A DNA stretch of 64,000 nt from Streptomyces sp. V3I7 (GCF_030817495.1 NZ_JAUSZK010000001.1:4133001-4197000); one strand, 5' to 3'. Shown: positions 50,586 to 60,418, counted from the first letter of the stretch. The notes: a model not told the origin generated them from the sequence alone. Numbers and translations are program-made.

Positions 50586-51287
50586 GTGAACGTGTCACAC
50601 CGTGAGGGACGCGGCCACACCGTGGCCGCGAACTCGGCACGAACGAGGACGGACTTGGGCCAGGGAGGGGAACCCCGTCGTACGCAGGCGTACGACGGGG
50701 AACTGGGGGTGGCCGTCGCGCGGGCGCAGGACGGCGACGAGGTGGCGTTCGCCGAGGCCTACCGGCTTGTGCAGCCCGGGCTGCTCGGCTATCTGCGCGG
50801 CATCGTCGGGGACGACGCGGAGGACGTGGCGTCCGACGCGTGGCTGGAGATCGCCCGGGATCTGGGGCGGTTCAAGGGTGACGGGGCGGGCTTCCGCGGC
50901 TGGACGGCGACCATCGCCCGGCACCGGGCGCTGGACCACCTGCGCAGAGCGCGGGTACGGCCGCGGTCCGCGGCGCTCGAACAGGACGTACTGGAGCTGC
51001 CCGGACCGCACAGCACGCACGAACAGGCGCTGGAGGCCATCTCCACCGGGCACGCGCTGGAGCTGATCCACGGGCTGCCGCGCGACCAGGCCGAGGCGGT
51101 GCTGCTGCGGATCGTCGTCGGCCTCGACGGACCCGCCGCCGCGCGGGTCCTCGGCAAGCGGCCCGGTGCCGTGCGCACGGCGGCGTACCGGGGCCTGAAG
51201 CGGCTCGCCCGTCAGCTGGGCATTCGTACGGCGGGGGACGATGGTGTGACGGATGACGGCTCCCGGACGCTGGGGGAGTCGAAATGA
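50586..51287 (+). CDS. ECF-type RNA polymerase sigma factor (module 1)
   Basis: A 233-residue sigma-70 family factor with sigma-2 (DEVAFAEAYRLVQPGLLGYL, then DAEDVASDAWLEIARDLGRF, FRGWTATIARHRALDHLR) and sigma-4 (LIHGLPRDQAEAVLLRIVVG, then AARVLGKRPGAVRTAAYRGL) regions. The sequence before ELGVAVARAQ is not conserved, so the start (GTG 50586; 50538 and 50622 are alternatives) is uncertain. It is followed by a single-pass membrane protein, and the pair is duplicated next door. Confidence 0.85.
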   Translation: MNVSHREGRGHTVAANSARTRTDLGQGGEPRRTQAYDGELGVAVARAQDGDEVAFAEAYRLVQPGLLGYLRGIVGDDAEDVASDAWLEIARDLGRFKGDGAGFRGWTATIARHRALDHLRRARVRPRSAALEQDVLELPGPHSTHEQALEAISTGHALELIHGLPRDQAEAVLLRIVVGLDGPAAARVLGKRPGAVRTAAYRGLKRLARQLGIRTAGDDGVTDDGSRTLGESK

Positions 51288-51437
51288 TTGTTGATGGCCG
51301 CTGTCCGCATGGATCGTAGGGATTGATCGGGTCCATGATCCTTGAGGACGGTTCCGTGTACCCCGCACGCTTCTTGGGCGCCACGGGCTACGGCGGCGCA
51401 TCACAAGGACCGGACAGGGACGGGAACGGGAACGCAC

Positions 51438-52271
51438 ATGGGTGAACGGCACAGCGTCGACGGCGGGCTCTCCGGCCGACGGCGTGTGCATCCGGGCGGC
51501 GCCGTGTCCGGGGCCGGGCGCGGCCGGGAGGGCGGTGACGACGGGCTGGAGGTCTGGCTCGCCGCGGAGATCCGCCAGGACGACGTCGACCCCGAGGGCG
51601 AGCGGCGGGCGGTGGCCGCGTTCCGCGCCGCCCGGGAGGCGGGGGCGCACGGCGCGGCCCGCTCCCGGCGCCGGGACGACTGGCGGCCCCGCGAGGCGCG
51701 GCGCGCGAAGCTCTCGGCGAAGGCCGCGCTCTCGGTGCTCTTCGCGAGTCTCACGCTGGGCGGTGTCGCCGTCGCGGCGATCGGGTCGGGCGGGTCGTCC
51801 AGCGGCGACACGGGCGACGTGGTGCACAGCGCGCAGCCGTCGACGAGCGGTCCGGGACAGGCGGACGTCGCCCAGGAGTCCGCGGCCGGGCAGGCGGGCG
51901 GCACGGAGCACCCCGCGCATCCCGAGCGCCCCGGCACCGCCAAGGACACGCTGGCCCACTGCCGTGCCTACGAGCACCTCAAGGGCCGCGGCAAGGCGAT
52001 GAGCGCGACGGCGTGGCAGCGGCTCGTCTCGGCCGCGGGCGGCGAGGACCGTGTCGCGGCGTACTGCGCGGCGCAGTTGCGGCAGGCGGCCGACGGGAAC
52101 ACGGAGAAGGGCGGGACGCCTGCCGCGTCCAAGGGGCCGTCGGCGTCCGGCTCATCCGGCAGGAGCGGCGAGAGCGGCGGGACCGGGGGCGGCAATACCG
52201 GAAACACCGGGAACACCGGCAACGTCGGCAAAAAGACTGAAACGGGGCCAAAGGCCAACGCCGTCAGGTGA
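51438..52271 (+). CDS. Single-pass membrane partner of ECF sigma factor (module 1)
   Basis: A 277-residue protein: a charged cytoplasmic N-terminus (LEVWLAAEIRQDDVDPEGER), one helix (ALSVLFASLTLGGVAVAAIG), an extracellular part with two Cys in a conserved region (HCRAYEHLKGRG...VAAYCAAQL), and a Gly/Asn/Thr tail (NTGNTGNTGN). The layout matches its paralogue in module 2. Position after a sigma factor suggests an anti-sigma or signal-sensing role; there is no recognisable zinc-binding anti-sigma motif. ATG 51438 is 150 bases after the sigma gene. Confidence 0.7.
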   Translation: MGERHSVDGGLSGRRRVHPGGAVSGAGRGREGGDDGLEVWLAAEIRQDDVDPEGERRAVAAFRAAREAGAHGAARSRRRDDWRPREARRAKLSAKAALSVLFASLTLGGVAVAAIGSGGSSSGDTGDVVHSAQPSTSGPGQADVAQESAAGQAGGTEHPAHPERPGTAKDTLAHCRAYEHLKGRGKAMSATAWQRLVSAAGGEDRVAAYCAAQLRQAADGNTEKGGTPAASKGPSASGSSGRSGESGGTGGGNTGNTGNTGNVGKKTETGPKANAVR

Positions 52272-52300
52272 CTTCACTCACCCCGGCCGCTTCTCGGGCA

Positions 52301-52342
52301 ACGGCCGGGGCCGCCACCCCCCACAGGAGAGGCCCCGGCCGT
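52301..52342. terminator. Hairpin terminator between the two sigma modules
   Basis: ACGGCCGGGGCC and GGCCCCGGCCGT form a 12-bp perfect stem with an 18-base loop, 29 bases after the module-1 membrane gene. Confidence 0.8.
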
Positions 52343-52557
52343 CGCACGGCACGGGCCGCGCCGCGGCCCGTACTTCCTACAGCGCCAGGGGTGCGTTTTC
52401 TGTCACACCCCGGCGCGTCACGAGTTAGTTGCAGCTTGTACGGGCGTGGACGGGGAGCGGTTCCAAGTCGTAACGTGCTTTTGCGTCGAGCGAGATGCAT
52501 GCTCATGGCAACGATCGGCGGCCCCTAGGCCGCGACCATCTACTGAGGAACCACTGA

Positions 52558-53223
52558 GTGCTGGGGGACGACGCGGAGCTCACTGCCGCGGTGCGTGCGG
52601 CACAGGACGGGGACGAGACCGCGTTCCGGACCGTCTACCGCGCGGTGCACCCGCGTCTGCTCGGTTACGTACGCACGCTGGTCGGCGAGACGGACGCCGA
52701 GGACGTGGCGTCCGAGGCCTGGTTGCAGATCGCCCGCGACCTGGAACGGTTCAGCGGCGACGCGGACCGCTTCCGCGGCTGGGCCGCCCGTATCGCCCGC
52801 AACCGGGCGCTGGACCACATACGGATGCGCGGCCGGCGCCCCGCGATCGGCGGCGACGAAACGGAACTGACCGGCCGGGCCGCCGAGTCCGACACGGCCG
52901 GCGAGGCCATCGAAGCCCTCGCCACCGACAACACCCTCTCCCTCATCGCGCAGCTCCCGCAGGACCAGGCCGAAGCGGTCGTCCTGCGCGTGGTCGTGGG
53001 CCTCGACGCCAAGACCGCCGCCGAGGCGCTCGGCAAACGCGCGGGCGCGGTACGCACCGCCGCCCACCGTGGCCTGCGGCGACTCGCGGAGCTGCTCTCC
53101 TCCGAGGATCCGGAATCGGGCAGCGCGATCGACGCCCTGCCGCCCCAGCGAGAACCGCGCGCCGGCGCGATGACGTCCGCCACTGTGACGCATACGCGTC
53201 CGCGGACGCAGAAGGACATGTGA
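52558..53223 (+). CDS. ECF-type RNA polymerase sigma factor (module 2)
   Basis: A 221-residue sigma factor, closely similar to module 1 (DETAFRTVYRAVHPRLLGYV, then DAEDVASEAWLQIARDLERF; sigma-4 LIAQLPQDQAEAVVLRVVVG and TAAEALGKRAGAVRTAAHRG). The C-terminal ~35 residues are unstructured. The start is GTG 52558. The stop overlaps the start of the membrane partner by one base (TGATG), so the two are translationally coupled, more tightly than in module 1. Confidence 0.88.
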   Translation: MLGDDAELTAAVRAAQDGDETAFRTVYRAVHPRLLGYVRTLVGETDAEDVASEAWLQIARDLERFSGDADRFRGWAARIARNRALDHIRMRGRRPAIGGDETELTGRAAESDTAGEAIEALATDNTLSLIAQLPQDQAEAVVLRVVVGLDAKTAAEALGKRAGAVRTAAHRGLRRLAELLSSEDPESGSAIDALPPQREPRAGAMTSATVTHTRPRTQKDM

Positions 53224-54464
53224 TGGCCGACGAGCAGTGCAGGTGGCTTGACAGCGAAACGGCGGAACGTCTGCTGCGCGGTGAGCCGCTCGAAGCCGTC
53301 GGCGCGGCCGACCGGGACCAGGCCGAGCGACTCGCCCGGGCCCTCGGCGCCCTGACCGCCGGCATGGCCCCGGCCGCCGCCGAACTCCCCGGTGAGGAAG
53401 CGGCGTTGGCCGCATTCCGCAAGGCCCATGAGGCTCGCGAGGCCCAAGAGGCCCATGGCGTACATGAGGTTCATGGCGTACCTGAGGCTCATGAGGCCCT
53501 CAGGGTCGGGCACGTGCCGGAGGGTACCGTCGCGCGGCGAGACCTCGCCGGAAGGCGCGGCCCGGCCGTTCGGCGCACGGGGCCGCTCCCCGAGCCCGCC
53601 GTGACGACGCACGCGAAGACGCAGGCGCAGGCGAAGGGGTCCGACGCGGGTCTGATCCGCATCGGGGGCCCGGATCGCGCCGCCCGTCGCGCGCACCGGC
53701 CGTCCTGGGGGCGCCCCGTGCGCCTCGCGCTCACCGCGGCGCTGGCCGCGGGCATGGTCGGCGGGGTCGCCGTGGCCGCCGGGACGGGGGTCCTGCCGAC
53801 GCCCTTCCACCGCGACGGCCCCGCGCCCGACAGCTCGGTGTCGGCAGCCGTCAGTTCGGAGCAGCCGCTCGGGCCGACGACGAACGACCCCACGCGGGGC
53901 GACGCGTCCAGCCCGTCGTGGAGGTCCGGCACGCCGGGGAGCGGCGGCGCGGGCAGTGCCACGCCGGGCGCGGGCGCCTCGAACGGCAAGACCGACAAGG
54001 GCGAGAACAAGGGCGGCCCCGGCGCCACCGACGGCGCCGGCACCGGGTGGAACGGGGCGGTCTCGGCCTGCCGCGACGTCCGGGACGGCAAGGAGCTGAA
54101 GCCGAGCCGCCGCGCCGCGCTGGACAGCGCGGCCGGTGGTGCCCAGTCGGTGGGGCAGTACTGCGAGCGTGTTCTGGAGGCCGCTGGCGACCCGTCGGTC
54201 GAGAAGCGTGCGGGTGAAGACGGCGGCCAGGGCGACGAGCGGGAGCCGGACGGCAGCGGCGGTCAGGACGGCCAGGGCCAGGGGCAGGACCAGGGTTCGG
54301 GCGGCGGCGACGGGGGCCTCCCGGGCGACGATGTGGGCGGCAACGACCATCACGAGGACGGGGGCGCCGTGACTCCGCTCCCGACCGCCATCGCACCCTC
54401 GCCCCTCCAGCGGTCCTCGATGCTGCCCGCCCCGGCGCCGACCCCGACGTACAGCGCGCTCTGA
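53223..54464 (+). CDS. Single-pass membrane partner of ECF sigma factor (module 2)
   Basis: A 413-residue protein: a cytoplasmic domain (WLDSETAERLLRGEPLEAVG), a His/Glu/Ala-rich imperfect repeat (AHEAREAQEAHGVHEVHGVP), one helix (LALTAALAAGMVGGVAVAAG), and an extracellular region with a Cys pair (VSACRDVRDGKEL...QYCERVLEAAG) and a Gly/Gln/Asp-rich low-complexity tail. The Cys-flanked block corresponds to the one in module 1. It probably holds the sigma factor or relays a signal to it; this is inference from coupling and topology. Confidence 0.72.
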   Translation: MADEQCRWLDSETAERLLRGEPLEAVGAADRDQAERLARALGALTAGMAPAAAELPGEEAALAAFRKAHEAREAQEAHGVHEVHGVPEAHEALRVGHVPEGTVARRDLAGRRGPAVRRTGPLPEPAVTTHAKTQAQAKGSDAGLIRIGGPDRAARRAHRPSWGRPVRLALTAALAAGMVGGVAVAAGTGVLPTPFHRDGPAPDSSVSAAVSSEQPLGPTTNDPTRGDASSPSWRSGTPGSGGAGSATPGAGASNGKTDKGENKGGPGATDGAGTGWNGAVSACRDVRDGKELKPSRRAALDSAAGGAQSVGQYCERVLEAAGDPSVEKRAGEDGGQGDEREPDGSGGQDGQGQGQDQGSGGGDGGLPGDDVGGNDHHEDGGAVTPLPTAIAPSPLQRSSMLPAPAPTPTYSAL

Positions 54465-54671
54465 CCTGCGCTTTTGTCGTTCACTCCAGTTTTTCACGGC
54501 GAGGTGTGACGTTTTCGCTCGCCGCGACGCAGTAGAGAGTGAGCCGACTGGTCATCGGCCGCGCACAGAGCCGGGGTTCCCCCCGTACCCATGGCTCGTG
54601 CCCCTGGCGCGGGCGGGACACGTTCCCCCGGTCCCGCCCGCGCCCCACTTCCCCTCCGGGACCCGGGACGG

Positions 54672-55532
54672 TCACCAGTACACGACGACCTTGTCCCCGT
54701 TCCTCACGTGCGCGAACAGCTGCGCGATGGCGCCCTCGTCCCGCACATTGACGCAGCCGTGCGAGCCGCCGGCGTAGCCGCGGGCCGCGAAGTCGTACGA
54801 GTAGTGCACCGCCTGCCCGCCGCTGAAGAACAGGGCGTACGGCATGGGCGAGTGATAGAGCGTCGACACATGGTGCCGGGACTTCCAGTAGACGTGGAAC
54901 ACACCTTCGCGGGTGGGTGTGTACTGCGCGCCGAAGCGGACGGCCATCGTCGACACCGTCCGGCCGTCGATCATCCAGCGCAGCGTCCGGCTGGTCTTGC
55001 TGATGCAGAGCACCCGGCCGGTCAGGCAGCGCGGGTCGGGTGCGGCGGCCGGCTGACCGCCCATCAGGTACAGCTCCCAACGGCCCGGCTCGTGCGTCAT
55101 CGCCAGCAGCCGCTGCCAGGTGACGGTGTCCGTCCGGCCCGTCCGGGGCAGCCCGCGCTTGCCCTGGAAGCCGCTGACCGCCTCCTGAGTCAGATCGTCG
55201 TACGTCCCCGTCGGCCCGTCGCGGAGCCACTCGACCTGACGCAGCCGCGCCTGGAGCTCGCGTACGTCCCGGCCGGTATCGCCGCGCGCCCACAGGACGC
55301 GGGCCGGGGGAGAGGGCGCGGGCGGCGGCGCGGCGGGCTTGGCATCGTCCTGGGCGGGCGGCGGGCTGGAGCGGGGGTGGGCGGCGGAGGGCGAACGCAT
55401 GGCCGGGACGTCGATGTGCACCGGCGAGTATCCGTGGCCGGCACCCGACGCCTTCGGCGTGCAGCCGCACAGGGCGGCGAGTGCGGCGGCGGAGCAGACG
55501 AGCGCGGCGGTGTGGGTCCCCCTGATCCTCAT
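54672..55532 (-). CDS. L,D-transpeptidase lipoprotein with peptidoglycan-binding domain
   Basis: A 286-residue enzyme that forms 3-3 cross-links or anchors proteins in the wall. The lipobox LAALCGC is near residue 20. It is followed by a Pro-rich linker, a PG-binding_1 domain ([20 protein letters not shown], then GFQGKRGLP) and a YkuD catalytic domain whose motif GGSHGCVNV carries the nucleophile Cys and conserved His. The ATG at 55532 precedes the signal peptide. It is divergent from the acyl-CoA mutase gene with ~80 bases between. Confidence 0.9.
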   Translation of the reverse strand: MRIRGTHTAALVCSAAALAALCGCTPKASGAGHGYSPVHIDVPAMRSPSAAHPRSSPPPAQDDAKPAAPPPAPSPPARVLWARGDTGRDVRELQARLRQVEWLRDGPTGTYDDLTQEAVSGFQGKRGLPRTGRTDTVTWQRLLAMTHEPGRWELYLMGGQPAAAPDPRCLTGRVLCISKTSRTLRWMIDGRTVSTMAVRFGAQYTPTREGVFHVYWKSRHHVSTLYHSPMPYALFFSGGQAVHYSYDFAARGYAGGSHGCVNVRDEGAIAQLFAHVRNGDKVVVYW

Positions 55533-55614
55533 GCCAAGGATGTTCCCCCGCGTGACCGCCGCCGAACTACGGGGCATGGTGGGGAGTAGTCGATGTGACG
55601 CGGAGGCATCCACC

Positions 55615-57195
55615 ATGGCGCGTGAGTCGGAGTCCGGACTGCCGATCGAGCCGGTCTACGGGCCGCGGGACCTCGACGGCTGGGATGCGGCGCAGCGGCT
55701 CGGCGAGCCCGGCGCGTACCCCTTCACCCGGGGCGTCTACCCCTCGATGTACACCGGACGGCCCTGGACCATGCGCCAGTACGCCGGGTTCGGCACGGCG
55801 ACGGAGTCCAACGCCCGCTACCGGCAGCTCATCGGCCACGGCACCACCGGCCTGTCCGTCGCCTTCGACCTGCCCACCCAGATGGGCCACGACTCCGACG
55901 CCCCGATCGCGCACGGCGAGGTCGGCAAGGTCGGTGTGGCCGTCGACTCGGTCGAGGACATGCGGGTGCTGTTCGACGGGATCCCGCTGGACCAGGTCTC
56001 GACGTCCATGACGATCAACGCGCCGGCCGCGCTGCTGCTGCTCCTGTACCAGCTGGTCGCCGAGGAGCAGGGGGTGCCGGCGGACCGGCTGACCGGCACG
56101 ATCCAGAACGACGTGCTGAAGGAGTACATCGCGCGGGGCACGTACATCTTCCCGCCGGGGCCGTCCCTGCGGCTGACCGCCGACATCTTCAGGTACTGCG
56201 CGGCCGAGGTCCCGAAGTGGAACACGATCTCGATCTCCGGCTACCACATGGCCGAGGCGGGCGCGTCCCCCGCGCAGGAGATCGCCTTCACGCTGGCGGA
56301 CGGCATCGAGTACGTCCGTACGGCGGTGGCGGCCGGCATGGACGTCGACGACTTCGCGCCCCGGCTGTCCTTCTTCTTCGTCGCCCGCACGACGCTGCTG
56401 GAGGAGGTCGCCAAGTTCCGCGCGGCGCGCAGGATCTGGGCGCGGGTGATGAAGGAGGAGTTCGGCGCGCGGAACCCCAAGTCGTGGATGCTGCGCTTCC
56501 ACACCCAGACGGCCGGGGTGCAGCTCACCGCCCAGCAGCCCGAGGTGAACCTGGTCCGGGTCGCCGTCCAGGCGCTGGCCGCGGTGTTCGGCGGGACCCA
56601 GTCCCTGCACACCAACTCCTTCGACGAGGCGATCGCCCTGCCGACGGACAAGAGCGCGCGCCTGGCCCTGCGCACCCAGCAGGTCCTGGCCCACGAGACC
56701 GACGTACCGGCGACCGTCGACCCCTTCGCGGGCTCGTACGCCGTCGAGCGCATGACGGACGACGTCGAGGCGGCCGCGCTGGACCTGATGCGCCGGGTCG
56801 AGGACCTGGGCGGCGCGGTCGCGGCGATCGAACGGGGCTTCCAGAAGGACGAGATCGAGCGCAACGCCTACCGCATCGCACAGGAGACGGACGCGGGCGA
56901 GCGGGTCGTCGTCGGCGTCAACCGCTTCCGGCTGGACGAGGAGGAGCCGTACGAGCCGCTCCGCGTCGACCCCGCCATCGAGGCCCAGCAGGCCGAACGC
57001 CTCGCCAAGCTGCGCGCCGAGCGCGACCAGGGCGCGGTGGACGCGGCGCTGGCGGAGCTGCGGAAGGCGGCCGCGGGCGAGGACAACGTGCTGTACCCGA
57101 TGAAGGAGGCCCTGCGGGCGCGGGCGACGCTGGGCGAGGTGTGCGGGGCGCTGCGGGAGGTGTGGGGGACGTACGTCCCGGCGGACGCGTCCTGA
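55615..57195 (+). CDS. Acyl-CoA mutase large subunit (methylmalonyl-CoA mutase family)
   Basis: A 526-residue TIM-barrel domain of the coenzyme-B12 mutase family, with conserved [20 protein letters not shown], the substrate region [12 protein letters not shown] and [12 protein letters not shown] near residue 160, and [18 protein letters not shown] and [12 protein letters not shown] farther on. It lacks the ~130-residue B12-binding domain of full-length mutases, so it should pair with a separate small subunit, as isobutyryl-CoA mutase and related enzymes do. No such gene adjoins. ATG 55615 follows gcggagg. The exact acyl-CoA substrate is not certain. Confidence 0.88.
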   Translation: MARESESGLPIEPVYGPRDLDGWDAAQRLGEPGAYPFTRGVYPSMYTGRPWTMRQYAGFGTATESNARYRQLIGHGTTGLSVAFDLPTQMGHDSDAPIAHGEVGKVGVAVDSVEDMRVLFDGIPLDQVSTSMTINAPAALLLLLYQLVAEEQGVPADRLTGTIQNDVLKEYIARGTYIFPPGPSLRLTADIFRYCAAEVPKWNTISISGYHMAEAGASPAQEIAFTLADGIEYVRTAVAAGMDVDDFAPRLSFFFVARTTLLEEVAKFRAARRIWARVMKEEFGARNPKSWMLRFHTQTAGVQLTAQQPEVNLVRVAVQALAAVFGGTQSLHTNSFDEAIALPTDKSARLALRTQQVLAHETDVPATVDPFAGSYAVERMTDDVEAAALDLMRRVEDLGGAVAAIERGFQKDEIERNAYRIAQETDAGERVVVGVNRFRLDEEEPYEPLRVDPAIEAQQAERLAKLRAERDQGAVDAALAELRKAAAGEDNVLYPMKEALRARATLGEVCGALREVWGTYVPADAS

Positions 57196-57255
57196 GCGTC
57201 CCACTCCTCGAACTCCCGGGCGGGGCCGTCGCAGCCGCGTGCGACACTCCGTTCC

Positions 57256-57915
57256 ATGTTCGGTGTCATCGATCTGCCCACCTACCTGGCAGGACTCGTC
57301 CTGATCGTCCTGCTGCCCGGTCCCAACTCGTTGTACGTCCTCTCGGTCGCCGCCCGGCGCGGCATACGCGCCGGATACACCGCCGCGGCGGGGGTGTGGT
57401 GCGGGGACACCGTGCTGATGACCCTGTCCGCGGCCGGGGTGGCGTCCCTGCTCCAGGCCAACGCGGTGCTGTTCGCCGTCGTGAAGTACGCGGGCGCCGG
57501 GTATCTGACGTGGCTGGCGATCGGGATGCTGCGGGCCGCGTGGGGGATGTGGCGGACGCGGCGCGAGGCGGGCGTCGCGGAGGAGGCCGGGCCGGTCGCG
57601 GCCGCGGCCGGCGATGAGCGGCCCTTCCGCCGGGCCTTCGTCGTCAGCCTGTTCAACCCGAAGGCGATCCTGTTCTTCGTGGCCTTCTTCGTGCAGTTCG
57701 TCGACCCGGGCTACGCCTACCCGGCGCTCTCCTTCGTCGTCCTCGGCGCCTTCGCCCAGGTCGCGAGCTTCCTCTACCTCAGCGCCCTGATCTTCAGCGG
57801 CACCAGGCTGGCCGCCGCCTTCCGCCGCCGCAAGCGGCTGTCGGCGACGGCTACGTCGGCGGCAGGGGCGCTGTTCCTCGGGTTCGCGGTGAAGCTGTCG
57901 CTTGCCAGCGCGTGA
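57256..57915 (+). CDS. LysE/RhtB-family exporter
   Basis: A 219-residue membrane protein with six predicted helices. The LysE signature is seen at the N-terminus (LVLIVLLPGPNSLYVLSVAA with RRGIRAGYTAAAG) and in the middle (FRRAFVVSLFNPKAILFFVA). The family exports amino acids or related small molecules by proton antiport. It lies 60 bases after the mutase in the same direction, so read-through is possible, though no pathway link is evident. Confidence 0.88.
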   Translation: MFGVIDLPTYLAGLVLIVLLPGPNSLYVLSVAARRGIRAGYTAAAGVWCGDTVLMTLSAAGVASLLQANAVLFAVVKYAGAGYLTWLAIGMLRAAWGMWRTRREAGVAEEAGPVAAAAGDERPFRRAFVVSLFNPKAILFFVAFFVQFVDPGYAYPALSFVVLGAFAQVASFLYLSALIFSGTRLAAAFRRRKRLSATATSAAGALFLGFAVKLSLASA

Positions 57916-58044
57916 CGCTTCGCTGTGATTCGGCGGGGAGCGGTTGTTCTTCGGGTGCCGGCGCGTCGTGGCTGGGCGCGCCCACGCGGCGGAGCCGCAC
58001 ATGAGACACAGCCCCGCGCCCCTGGGGGCTGGGCCTGACGGAGA

Positions 58045-58935
58045 TTACCTGGCTCGGCGGGCATTGCGCAGCGCCCGGGTCACCAACGGGGGCAGCAGGT
58101 CCACCGCCAGGCGGCGCAGGCGCTTGGTGCGGTCGGGGGAGTGGGGGGACGGCGGGGGGAGCGGGCTCGTGCTCGCGTGCCGGGAGGGCGGGAACGGCGG
58201 GGGCCGCATGTCCTTCTTGGACTTGAGGCGGATGATGCGGTGCCCGGCCGCCTGCTGGACGCTCAGGTGGCAGTCCCGGCGGCCGCGCGCCATCGCCAGC
58301 AGCGCCTCCTGGATCGGCTCGGGGTCGTCCCAGGTGCCGTACAGCTTCTGGGTGCTGAGGCATATCGGCTTCAGGCCCCGGTTGAGGACCGCCTCCCACG
58401 CGGCGATGGAGACGCCGGGGGTGTGCTCGGAGCGGAAGTCGTCCAGGACGACCACGCCGCCCGGCAGGAGTGCCTCCCGGGCGGCCGCTATGTCGTCGTG
58501 CACGTGCTCGTACAGGTGCGAGGCGTCGATGTGGACGAACCGGCAGGAGTCCGGCTTCACCTCGCCCGGCACCACCGAGCTGGGGCCCTGCAGGACGCGG
58601 GGCAGCTCCTCGTGGAAGGCGAGGTAGTTCTCCTCGAACGTGCGCCGGGTGAGGGAACTGTAGGAATACGCCGACTCCGCCCGGTTGGCGTCGTCCGGGG
58701 CGTCGCCCTCGAAGAGGTCGCACACCGTGTAGTGCTCGCCGGCTTCGAGGTGGCGGCCGAGGAATATGGCGCTCTTGCCCATGTACACCCCCACTTCCAG
58801 CAGGTCACCCGTGGTGCCATCGGACTCCTGCCGGTCCAGGAGCCACTCGAAGAGCACCTGGTCGAGAACGGGGAACCATCCGGGGACGTCGTCGAGGCGG
58901 TGGGGCGGGCGGATCGTGGCAGGGCTTGCGGTCAT
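58045..58935 (-). CDS. Class I SAM-dependent methyltransferase
   Basis: A 296-residue methyltransferase of the Methyltransf_24/TylF-like type. The SAM-binding motif is LLEVGVYMGKSAIFLGRHL near residues 45-63. The acidic loop VHIDASHLYEHVHDDI and VVLDDF fit metal-assisted O-methylation. The C-terminal ~50 residues are Pro/Ser/Arg-rich. It heads the downstream end of the polysaccharide cluster, so it may methylate a sugar; the substrate is inferred only from context. Confidence 0.75.
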   Translation of the reverse strand: MTASPATIRPPHRLDDVPGWFPVLDQVLFEWLLDRQESDGTTGDLLEVGVYMGKSAIFLGRHLEAGEHYTVCDLFEGDAPDDANRAESAYSYSSLTRRTFEENYLAFHEELPRVLQGPSSVVPGEVKPDSCRFVHIDASHLYEHVHDDIAAAREALLPGGVVVLDDFRSEHTPGVSIAAWEAVLNRGLKPICLSTQKLYGTWDDPEPIQEALLAMARGRRDCHLSVQQAAGHRIIRLKSKKDMRPPPFPPSRHASTSPLPPPSPHSPDRTKRLRRLAVDLLPPLVTRALRNARRAR

Positions 58936-59093
58936 GGGGAGGCGGTACTCCTAGTGCGCGAGCGGCGCTGCGGGTACGGGGGACAGGGCCGGAACCTACG
59001 AGCAACCCTCTGCTCGGTCAAGGACTCCGGCACACCTGCCCGCGTACGGCCTCCGCATCCGACGACCGGGCGAACTCCCGCTGAACTCCCGAC

Positions 59094-60248
59094 CTACCGA
59101 ACCGCCTTGAGCCCCCGCTTCAGGCGCGGCCCGAGCGGCCGCTCGACGTAGCGGTGGATGAGCCAGGCCAGGACCAGCATCCCCGACACGGTCACCGTGA
59201 GCGTCGTCCACGCGGGCAGGCCCCAGCCGCGGTGCAGGACGCGGATGACGAACCAGCCGAGGTGCTCGTGCACCAGGTAGAAGGGGTACGTCAGCGCGCC
59301 GATCAGGGCGAGCCCCGGCCAGGAGGCCCAGCGCAGCCAGCCGAGGGCCACGGCGGCCACGGCGGCGTAGCACAGGGTGACGACCAGCACGATCATGTGT
59401 GGGTCCCGGGTGAAGTCACCGTGGGTGCCGGGCTGCCACAGGCCGTTGGTGGCGCTGCTCTGGCCCAGTAGCCAGGAGACGGCGACCAGGCCCCACAGCA
59501 GCAGATTGCCGCCGTGGCGGTGGATCAGGTACAGGGCGAGGCCGCCGATGAAGAACGGCGCGTAGTCCGGCATGACCAACTGCTCGGTCAGCTCCGTCTT
59601 GGCGCCCTTGCAGATCACCGCGAGCAGCGTCCACACGGCGCAGAACAGCACCACCTTGCGGTAGGTGACCCCGCGCGCGACCACGAGCAGGGCGAACAGC
59701 GCGTAGAAGCGCACCTCGACCCAGAGCGTCCAGCACACGCCCAGCACGCGCGGGGTGCCCATCGGCATCTGGAACATCGTCACGTTGACGAGGAACTCGT
59801 CGAGCCGCAGCGGGTGCATCACGACGGGCAGGACGAAGGTCGCGGCGCCCACCAGCACCAGGGCCACCCAGTAGGCCGGGTAGAGCCGGGCGACCCGGGA
59901 GCGGAAGAAGTCGCCGAGCGAACGGCCCCAGCTGCTCATGCAGATCACGAAGCCGCTGATGAGGAAGAAGAACTGCACCCCGAGGCAGCCGTAGACGGTC
60001 AGCTCCGACAGGCCCGGGAACAGCCTGGACGGGGAGACGCCCCAGGAGGCGGAGATGGTGCCGCCGCGTCCGGTGAAGTGGTAGAGGGCGACCATCAGCG
60101 CGGCCACGAGGCGCATGCCGTCCAGGGCGAGCAGCCGGCTCCCGCGTCTGCCCGGGGCGCGGGAGGACGGGGTCCTCCCCGGGTGCCCGGGCGTCTCGGG
60201 AGCGGGTCGGGTCGGGGCAGGGGCGAGCGTGGAGGATGTCGGTGCCAT
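59094..60248 (-). CDS. Acyltransferase-3 family membrane O-acyltransferase
   Basis: A 384-residue OafA/YrhL-type protein with about ten helices. The conserved N-terminal part LLALDGMRLVAALMVALYHF carries the family Arg and His, and VQFFFLISGFVICMSSWG and FFRSRVARLYPAYWVAL follow. Such enzymes acylate surface sugars, taking acyl groups across the membrane. It is a paralogue of the gene just upstream; two copies suggest two acylation sites or substrates. The GC-rich N-terminal ~40 residues are disordered. Confidence 0.88.
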   Translation of the reverse strand: MAPTSSTLAPAPTRPAPETPGHPGRTPSSRAPGRRGSRLLALDGMRLVAALMVALYHFTGRGGTISASWGVSPSRLFPGLSELTVYGCLGVQFFFLISGFVICMSSWGRSLGDFFRSRVARLYPAYWVALVLVGAATFVLPVVMHPLRLDEFLVNVTMFQMPMGTPRVLGVCWTLWVEVRFYALFALLVVARGVTYRKVVLFCAVWTLLAVICKGAKTELTEQLVMPDYAPFFIGGLALYLIHRHGGNLLLWGLVAVSWLLGQSSATNGLWQPGTHGDFTRDPHMIVLVVTLCYAAVAAVALGWLRWASWPGLALIGALTYPFYLVHEHLGWFVIRVLHRGWGLPAWTTLTVTVSGMLVLAWLIHRYVERPLGPRLKRGLKAVR

Positions 60249-60370
60249 GGCCCGGACGCCTACCCGACGGGCCGTGCGGGGCCTGGGCCCGTCGCGCGGA
60301 TTTACTCAGGACGAAGGAGCGTTCCTCCCCGCGCCTGGGCTAATCACGAGCCCGCGTGATCCGAACGAGC

Positions 60371-60418
60371 GGCCCTATGCCCGCGGCTCGCCAGGGCCCT
60401 ACGCCCGCGGCTTCCCCA
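60371..60418. repeat. 24-bp tandem duplication spanning the acyltransferase stop codon
   Basis: Two units, at 60371-60394 and 60395-60418, match at ~20 of 24 positions (ggccctatgcccgcgg against ggccctacgcccgcgg). The right copy contains the end and stop codon of the acyltransferase gene at 60399; the left copy lies outside it. Confidence 0.8.
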
